Source: Bryobacterales bacterium (GTDB taxonomy: Bacteria > Acidobacteriota > Terriglobia > Bryobacterales > Bryobacteraceae). From it: DNA of 64,000 nucleotides. The notes under the pieces are model-generated. The model was not told where the DNA came from and made no database searches. It saw only the letters and a program-made list of their open reading frames with translations. Numbering within the stretch: the stretch's first letter is position 1; every line of letters begins with the position of its first letter. The stretch lies in NCBI GenBank assembly GCA_003166865.1, contig PMUP01000067.1, positions 1 to 64,000 of the forward strand, written 5' to 3'. Positions 58,709 to 64,000 of the stretch are shown piece by piece. The translations under genes and the position numbers were made by a program.

Positions 58709-59014
58709 TTAATCCTCGACGGGTTCCGTAGGCGAAGTTTGGCCGACGGCTGCGGTTCCAGCCGGTGCGGCGGCTCCGGAGGAATGCCCGCCCGCCGACG
58801 CATGGAAGGGTTTCGAGACCACCACGGTGGAGATGGCGTGCTTAAAAATGAGTTGCTCCTGATTGTTGGTCTCGAGCACCACCGAATACTTGTCGAAACT
58901 CTTGATGCGGCCGGAAAGCTTCACACCGCTCATCAAATAGATCGTCAGGAAGGTTTTGTCCTTCCGCGCGTTGTTTAGAAAAGCTTCCTGGATATTTTGC
59001 GCCAGCTTTTCCAT
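58709..59014 (-). CDS. hfq: RNA chaperone Hfq
   Basis: A 101-residue Hfq. The start is ATG 59014; a frame to 59233 adds 73 residues unlike Hfq. The Sm fold is complete: [40 protein letters not shown] and [15 protein letters not shown] (Sm2). The final 30 residues are a low-complexity, Ala/Gly/Thr-rich tail ([20 protein letters not shown]). Hfq forms a hexamer that binds small RNAs and mRNAs. HflX is encoded eight bases downstream. Confidence 0.93.
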   Translation of the reverse strand: MEKLAQNIQEAFLNNARKDKTFLTIYLMSGVKLSGRIKSFDKYSVVLETNNQEQLIFKHAISTVVVSKPFHASAGGHSSGAAAPAGTAAVGQTSPTEPVED

Positions 59015-59141
59015 GGGCGTCCTTTGGCCGGGTTTGGGCTCGTTATCTTGAATGGTAGTCCCCTCCACCGCCCCACGGTGGTCCAATCTCATCATAGCGC
59101 AGTGCCTGATCGGCGCGGACTGGGACGCGCTGAAGCGATCG

Positions 59142-60245
59142 CTAAAAAACGGACCGATGATGGGTCCGGGCTTTGGTTTGGAGTGAAAATCGGGGCTGCA
59201 CGGCCGCCCGCCCTTCGATGAGCGCACAGGCATGCTCGCCCACCGCTGGACCGTGCTTGAATCCGTGGCCGGAACCGCCTCCCACCAGCCAGACGTTGTC
59301 GAGCTTGGGATGGCGGTCGATCAAGAAATCGCCGGTGGACGTATTTTCGTATTGGCATACGCGGCTTTCGACTAGCGGCGCGGTCGCCAGGGCCGGAAAG
59401 CGCTCGGCTAAGAAGGCGCGTGCGGCGTCCAGCCCAAGAGCAACTCGGTCGCCCGTGTCGGGATCGAATTCATCGCCGTGCCGGTCAAACGCCAGCTTAA
59501 AGCCGCGGTTTTCCAGATCGGGAATCGTGTACGCGCCGTGCTCGTCGGTAATGTCGGTCCAAGCCGGCATGTGAGGCGGAGCAAAGCGGCGATCTCCCGC
59601 GGGCGTTCCAAAGAAAAATACTTCCTGACGTGTCACTCGAATGCGGCCGTCCAAAACCTCGGGAAAAATCTTGGGCAACCAAGGTCCACAAGCATAGACC
59701 ATCGTGTTCGATCGATCGCGGGCGAGCGCGGCGTTTTCGCTGTATTCCACGCCCTCGCGAATCGCTTGAGCGACCACCGCCTGCACCGCTCGCCGCGCCA
59801 AGATCACGCCGGCTTGCGATTCGTACAAACCAATGCGTTCATCCCGGAAGCGCAACTGCGGATAGGAGCGCTCAAGTTCGGAAGCCGTCAACCGCTGGAA
59901 CGTAACGCCGCAGTTCTCGAACGCCGCCTGCATGCTCACCGCGCGCGGATGGCCGGGCGGAGGCGTCCACAGCACGCCGGTGTTTTGGAAGAGCTCGGGC
60001 TTCCCGATTTGCCCCAACAATTCCAGCCACAGCTCGCGCGACCGCATCGCCCAGCGCGTGTAGATCTCATCCGTCCCATAGCCCATGCGCAGAATACGCG
60101 ACTCGCCCCCCGAGCTCGACCGGCTGTTGCCCGCTCCGTACGTGTCCACCAGCGCCACCCTCCGGCCGGAACGGCGCAAATGCAGCGCGGTCCAGGCGCC
60201 GAACACGCCCGCGCCGACCACCACCGCATCGAAGTTGTTCTTCAT
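59142..60245 (-). CDS. Sarcosine/N-methyltryptophan oxidase-type FAD enzyme
   Basis: A 367-residue FAD-dependent amine oxidase (MSOX/SolA group). The start is ATG 60245 (a frame to 60278 overlaps the previous gene). The GxGxxG motif is [19 protein letters not shown], the N-terminal half continues [20 protein letters not shown], and the C-terminal FAD region has [20 protein letters not shown]; the Cys there is at the position that covalently binds FAD in monomeric sarcosine oxidase. [16 protein letters not shown] ends the flavin site. It should oxidise a secondary amine or N-methylamino acid, producing H2O2. Substrate unknown. Confidence 0.8.
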   Translation of the reverse strand: MKNNFDAVVVGAGVFGAWTALHLRRSGRRVALVDTYGAGNSRSSSGGESRILRMGYGTDEIYTRWAMRSRELWLELLGQIGKPELFQNTGVLWTPPPGHPRAVSMQAAFENCGVTFQRLTASELERSYPQLRFRDERIGLYESQAGVILARRAVQAVVAQAIREGVEYSENAALARDRSNTMVYACGPWLPKIFPEVLDGRIRVTRQEVFFFGTPAGDRRFAPPHMPAWTDITDEHGAYTIPDLENRGFKLAFDRHGDEFDPDTGDRVALGLDAARAFLAERFPALATAPLVESRVCQYENTSTGDFLIDRHPKLDNVWLVGGGSGHGFKHGPAVGEHACALIEGRAAVQPRFSLQTKARTHHRSVF

Positions 60246-60255
60246 GCGTCGTTCT

Positions 60256-61110
60256 TCATGCCGAGGCGCGCATGTCATTCAATACGGAGATCGGGATGTT
60301 GAGATTTCCGTGAAAACCCGTGCCCAGCAAAATCTGCGGCTTGATATCGCCGTGGAAGTCGGACCCGCCCGTCACCAAAAGATTGTACTTTCGCGCAATC
60401 CCGCTGTAGCGTTCCATGTCCGGCGGACGATGATCGGAATGAAACACTTCAATGCCGCGCAATCCAGCGTCGCGCATCTCGCGGATGAAGGTTTCCTCGG
60501 CATTGAGATCGCGCATGCCGAGCCGAATCGGGTGCGCGAGCACGGGCAAGCCTCCGGCGTCCAGCACACGCCGGATCGCCACCGGAACATCGGGCGCGTA
60601 GCGTTCCACAAAGGTGGGAGCGGTTTCACCCAGGTAGCGGCGAAATGCCTCCTCGTAATTGGCCGCGTAACCTTTGTCCATCAATATGCGCGCAAAGTGG
60701 GGACGGCCCGTCAAAGTCCGGCCCAATCGCTCCACTTCCGCCAGCTCGATCTCGACGCCCTTTTCGCGCAAACTTGCAATCAGCCGCCGGTTGCGATCCC
60801 GGCGTCCCTCGATTAACTCGGCGAGCCACGCCCGGAAATCCGCCGGCGGAGGCTGGCGCAAGAAATATCCAAGCAGATGCACAGCGCGTCCTTTTGCGCC
60901 CGCTCCCGGAGCACGCGTGCTCAGTTCGATTCCGCAAACCAAATCCAAGCCGCGCGATTTAGCCTCGGGCAGCGCCTGGTCATACCCGGCGAAGGTGTCG
61001 TGATCGGAAATGGCGAGCGCTTCCACACCGCGCTCCATAGCTAGTTCCACTAGTTCAAGAGGAGTGAAGGTGCCGTCGGATTCGTTGGTATGACTATGCA
61101 GATCGATCAC
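60256..61110 (-). CDS. PHP-domain phosphoesterase
   Basis: A 284-residue PHP-domain protein. Metal ligands are visible in [52 protein letters not shown] and [10 protein letters not shown]. This is the family of nucleoside 3',5'-bisphosphate phosphatases/5'-3' exonucleases (YciV/RNase AM type). It probably hydrolyses a phosphate ester of nucleotides or RNA. The GTG start at 61110 overlaps the stop of the P-type ATPase gene by four bases (GTGA), so the two are coupled; the amine oxidase gene follows 10 bases later. Confidence 0.82.
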   Translation of the reverse strand: MIDLHSHTNESDGTFTPLELVELAMERGVEALAISDHDTFAGYDQALPEAKSRGLDLVCGIELSTRAPGAGAKGRAVHLLGYFLRQPPPADFRAWLAELIEGRRDRNRRLIASLREKGVEIELAEVERLGRTLTGRPHFARILMDKGYAANYEEAFRRYLGETAPTFVERYAPDVPVAIRRVLDAGGLPVLAHPIRLGMRDLNAEETFIREMRDAGLRGIEVFHSDHRPPDMERYSGIARKYNLLVTGGSDFHGDIKPQILLGTGFHGNLNIPISVLNDMRASA

Positions 61111-63317
61111 AGCGCGAGCTTCCTCAGCCGCAGCGCGTTGGCAATCACGGAAACCGAGCTGAAAGTCATAGCGGCGCTCGCGATGATGGGACTGAGCAGT
61201 AGTCCGAAGAAAGGATACAGGACGCCGGCGGCTAATGGAACTCCGATCACGTTATAGATGAAGGCAAAAAACAAGTTCTGCCGGATATTGCGCATAGTGG
61301 CTTTACTGAGCGCGCGGGCGCGAACGATCCCACGCAAATCTCCCTTCACCAGTGTAATGGCCGCACTCTCCATGGCGACGTCGGTTCCCGAACCCATGGC
61401 GATTCCAACGTCCGCGCGCGCCAGAGCCGGAGCGTCGTTGATGCCGTCGCCCGCCATCGCCACGATGCACCCTTGCGCTTGCAGTTTCGCGATCACGTCG
61501 GCTTTGCCGTCCGGTAGCACTTGGGCGTACACCTCATCGATCGCGAGCGCGCGCGCCACCACTTCCGCGGCGGAGCGGTTGTCGCCGGTGAGCATGACGA
61601 TCCGGAGGCCGTCGCGGTGCAGTTTGGCGATGGCTTCGCGCGCGGAGAGCTTGATCGGGTCCGCCAGGCTGAGCGTGCCGGCGGGCTGATCGTCGATGCT
61701 AACTGCAACCACCGTTTGCCCGGACTGCCCATCGCCATTTTCCGCCCGTCCCACGAAGATTCGACGGCCGTCTACCACAGCTCCCACTCCGCGCCCGGTC
61801 TCCGATTGAAAGTTCTGCGCCTTCGCCAAAACCAAGTTTCGCTCGGCAGCGCCCGCCACAATGGCCGCCGCCAGCGGATGCTCGCTGAACTTTTCAACAC
61901 TGGCTGCCAATCGCAGAACTTCATCGTTCGTGGCCGAGACTAACTTCGGCTTGCCCTCCGTTAGCGTCCCAGTTTTGTCGACGACCAGCGTATCTACTTT
62001 TTCGAGGGTTTCGAGCGCCTCGGCATTTCGGATCAGCACGCCGGCCGTGGCGCCGCGGCCGGTCCCGACCATGATGGACATCGGGGTGGCCAGCCCCAGC
62101 GCGCACGGACACGCGATGATCAGCACCGCAACCGCGTTGACCAGCGCATAAGCCAAACGCGGCTCTGGCCCAAGAAACGCCCAGACAACGAATGTCAGGA
62201 TGGCCGCGCCGATCACAGCGGGCACGAACCACGCGGACACCTGGTCAGCCAGCCGCTGAATGGGAGCGCGCGATCGCTGCGCTTCGCTCACCATCTTGAC
62301 GATGCGCGCCAGCATGGTCTCGGCGCCAACGCGTTCGGCCTGCATGGCGAAGGCTCCGGTGCCATTTATGGTTCCACCGGTTACGCGTGCACCCGCTGCT
62401 TTCTCTACCGGAACCGGCTCACCGGTGAGCATGGATTCGTCGACAGAACTCCAGCCCTCAATCACGACTCCATCCACCGGGACGCGCTCGCCGGGCCGCA
62501 CACGCAGCACGTCGCCAGGGTGCACGCGATCGAGCGCCACATCTTCTTCCGCGCCGTCGGCCCGGATCACCCGTGCGGTCTTCGGAGCCAAGCCGAGCAA
62601 AGCTTTGATCGCGCTGCTGGTCTGGCTTCGAGCGCGCAGCTCCAGCACTTGTCCGAGCAGCACCAGGCATACGATCACCGCCGCTGGCTCGAAATACAGT
62701 CCGATTTGGCCGTGAGCGCCTAGCACCATCGCGACCACACTGTAGACATACGCAACACCGGAGCCCGCGCCGATCAGCGTAAACATGTTTAAGCTGCGAT
62801 TCACTATCGACGCCCAGGCACGTTGGAAGATGGGCCAACCGGCCCACAACACCACGGGACTCGCCAGCGCGCATTCGATCCATGCTGGGGGGACACCAAA
62901 AAGGGGCGAGTGGACGCCGAAGAACATCAACCCCAGGAGCGCGGCCGATGGCGGAACACTGAGCCAGAAGCGCCACAGCATGTCCTTATATTCGGGATTG
63001 ACGTCCTCCGCCGAGTCGAGAGTGACGCTAACGGGCTCCAGCGCCATGCCGCATTTGGGACAGGAGCCCGGCCCGATCTGGCGTATTTCAGGATGCATCG
63101 GGCAGGTGTACTCGACGCCCGGTTTTTCCGGATGGGGCGGCGCGGCTTGAGGGTGCAGATACTTCTCCGGCGCCGCCTGAAACTTCGCGGCGCAACCTTT
63201 CGAACAGAAGTGGTAAGTCTCGCCCTGGTAGATGGACGAGCCCGCCGCCCGCCGCGGATCCACAGTCATGCCACAAACGGGATCGCGCGCCTCAGTGGAC
63301 TGAAGAATGGGAAGCAT
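61107..63317 (-). CDS. Copper-type heavy-metal P1B-ATPase with N-terminal YHS and HMBD domains
   Basis: A 736-residue P-type ATPase. I place the start at ATG 63317; the longer frame reaching 63722 would run through the upstream glycosyltransferase gene. The N-terminus has a YHS domain ([33 protein letters not shown]) and a heavy-metal-binding domain ([20 protein letters not shown]). Then come the transmembrane CPC motif ([13 protein letters not shown]), phosphorylation site [11 protein letters not shown], and [23 protein letters not shown] and the YHS domain fit copper or silver export (CopA/CopB/CtpA-like). Its stop overlaps the PHP gene start. Confidence 0.88.
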   Translation of the reverse strand: MLPILQSTEARDPVCGMTVDPRRAAGSSIYQGETYHFCSKGCAAKFQAAPEKYLHPQAAPPHPEKPGVEYTCPMHPEIRQIGPGSCPKCGMALEPVSVTLDSAEDVNPEYKDMLWRFWLSVPPSAALLGLMFFGVHSPLFGVPPAWIECALASPVVLWAGWPIFQRAWASIVNRSLNMFTLIGAGSGVAYVYSVVAMVLGAHGQIGLYFEPAAVIVCLVLLGQVLELRARSQTSSAIKALLGLAPKTARVIRADGAEEDVALDRVHPGDVLRVRPGERVPVDGVVIEGWSSVDESMLTGEPVPVEKAAGARVTGGTINGTGAFAMQAERVGAETMLARIVKMVSEAQRSRAPIQRLADQVSAWFVPAVIGAAILTFVVWAFLGPEPRLAYALVNAVAVLIIACPCALGLATPMSIMVGTGRGATAGVLIRNAEALETLEKVDTLVVDKTGTLTEGKPKLVSATNDEVLRLAASVEKFSEHPLAAAIVAGAAERNLVLAKAQNFQSETGRGVGAVVDGRRIFVGRAENGDGQSGQTVVAVSIDDQPAGTLSLADPIKLSAREAIAKLHRDGLRIVMLTGDNRSAAEVVARALAIDEVYAQVLPDGKADVIAKLQAQGCIVAMAGDGINDAPALARADVGIAMGSGTDVAMESAAITLVKGDLRGIVRARALSKATMRNIRQNLFFAFIYNVIGVPLAAGVLYPFFGLLLSPIIASAAMTFSSVSVIANALRLRKLAL

Positions 63318-63328
63318 CGCTGCTATTA

Positions 63329-64000
63329 CTAGGAACGATTCTCGCGGATGGGCACGCGCTCGTATCGCCGGTGCAGGCTCTGGAATTGGCGCTGATGCAG
63401 ACCCGCCCGATGCAGTAAGTAGCGCGCGAGCAGTTGCAGGATCGACAACCCATACAGGGAGCTTTGCAGAAACGATGCCGAGGAGGCCTCCACGAAATAC
63501 CGCGCTGGCACCGGTACCTCGCAAATGCGCATGCCGGAATCGATGAATTGCGCAATAATTTCCTGATCGAACAGGAAATTGTCGGAATTTGTTTCGAGAT
63601 TCACTGCTTCCAGAGCCTCGCGCCGGTAGGCCCGGTATCCGGTGTGATACTCGCTCAAATGCAAACCGAAGGTCCAATTCTCGAGCACCGTGAGCCCGCG
63701 ATTGGCCACATATTTCCACCATGGCATGCCCTGCCGCATTGGGTTACCCAGCAGCAGGCGCGATCCCAGAACAACGTCCGCTTCATCACGGTCAATCGGC
63801 TCGATGATCTCCGGGAGCAACTTGGGGTCGTATTGATAGTCCGGATGAACCATCACGATGATGTCCGCGCCCGCCTTGAGCGCCTCGCGATAGCACGTTT
63901 TCTGGTTCGCGCCGTAGCCATAGTTGCGATTGTGAACGAAGAGTTCCAGACCCAGCTCACGGGCGATTTTGACGGTGTCGTCGGAACTTCCGTCATCCAC
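63329..64000 (-). CDS. GT2/dolichyl-phosphate-mannose-synthase-like glycosyltransferase, N-terminus cut by window edge
   Basis: A partial family 2 glycosyltransferase; the first residues lie beyond the right edge. Visible are the end of the nucleotide-binding strand ([16 protein letters not shown]), the metal motif [14 protein letters not shown], a [18 protein letters not shown] segment and [19 protein letters not shown] near the acceptor site. A C-terminal hydrophobic part ([16 protein letters not shown]) may associate with the membrane. Members transfer sugars to lipid carriers such as undecaprenyl phosphate. The gene's stop is 11 bases before the P-ATPase start, so it probably leads the same operon. 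Confidence 0.75.
   Translation of the reverse strand: MDDGSSDDTVKIARELGLELFVHNRNYGYGANQKTCYREALKAGADIIVMVHPDYQYDPKLLPEIIEPIDRDEADVVLGSRLLLGNPMRQGMPWWKYVANRGLTVLENWTFGLHLSEYHTGYRAYRREALEAVNLETNSDNFLFDQEIIAQFIDSGMRICEVPVPARYFVEASSASFLQSSLYGLSILQLLARYLLHRAGLHQRQFQSLHRRYERVPIRENRS

Overview
The window looks like chromosomal DNA of an Acidobacteriota bacterium of the Bryobacterales/Solibacter type. The main evidence is family content: a protein ending in the TIGR03437-type C-terminal module (49266-51560), a VWFA-related 'Acidobacterial domain' protein (51627-52889), FecR-domain and glycine-rich exported proteins, Tat-exported cofactor enzymes, and the order hfq-hflX-pgsA. Identification rests on recognised motifs only; no database search was run.

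Layout. 1-3.5 kb: a DUF190 protein, then a dynamin-like GTPase translationally coupled to a calcineurin-like phosphoesterase. 3.6-4.5 kb: a broken AbiEi-type antitoxin/regulator and a possible 50-residue ORF. 4.6-12.9 kb: a long minus-strand operon (GH15 glucoamylase, GRP sugar transporter, GMC oxidoreductase, glucose-dehydrogenase-like enzyme, YihY/BrkB membrane protein, ClC channel) suggesting alpha-glucan hydrolysis, sugar uptake and oxidation. 13-19.2 kb: short signalling and stress genes, several decayed (DUF1269-type protein with two frameshifts, SYLF fragment, mannose-1-phosphate guanylyltransferase with one frameshift), with an intact HtrA protease and three receiver-like proteins. 19.3-31.5 kb: FecR protein, NarL-type two-component system, RraA-like protein followed by a complete RND efflux operon, small membrane proteins, and a periplasmic sulfite-oxidase-like enzyme fused to a c-type heme domain.

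31.5-46 kb is an accessory region full of relics: a 3' tRNA-Met fragment beside a frameshifted tyrosine integrase, remnants of a TraL-like ATPase and a relaxase, an intact 503-residue protein with a diadenylate-cyclase-like (DAC) sensor domain, two chimeric ORFs made from pieces of unrelated genes, a truncated IS3-family element, a second integrase remnant, and decayed KdpE, TonB-receptor, MmgE/PrpD and XRE genes. Embedded in it is an oxalate locus (AlgE-type porin, two-cupin oxalate decarboxylase, oxalate/formate-antiporter-family transporter and its small subunit) in which the transporter gene is broken. A phospholipase C follows.

46-64 kb: a retropepsin-like protein, a SLOG-SLATT protein of the nucleotide-signalling conflict type, large secreted proteins, a formylglycine-generating-enzyme-like protein, and a conserved block (asparaginase, glycosyltransferase, RodZ, PgsA, HflX, Hfq, FAD amine oxidase, PHP phosphoesterase, copper-type P-ATPase, and a glycosyltransferase cut by the right edge).

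The most interesting leads are the DAC-like sensor inside the decayed mobile region, the SLOG-SLATT protein, the att-like architecture around the tRNA fragment, the chimeric ORFs, and the oxalate locus with a lost transporter. Many lesions are single-base deletions; whether these are real decay or sequencing errors has to be settled from reads.
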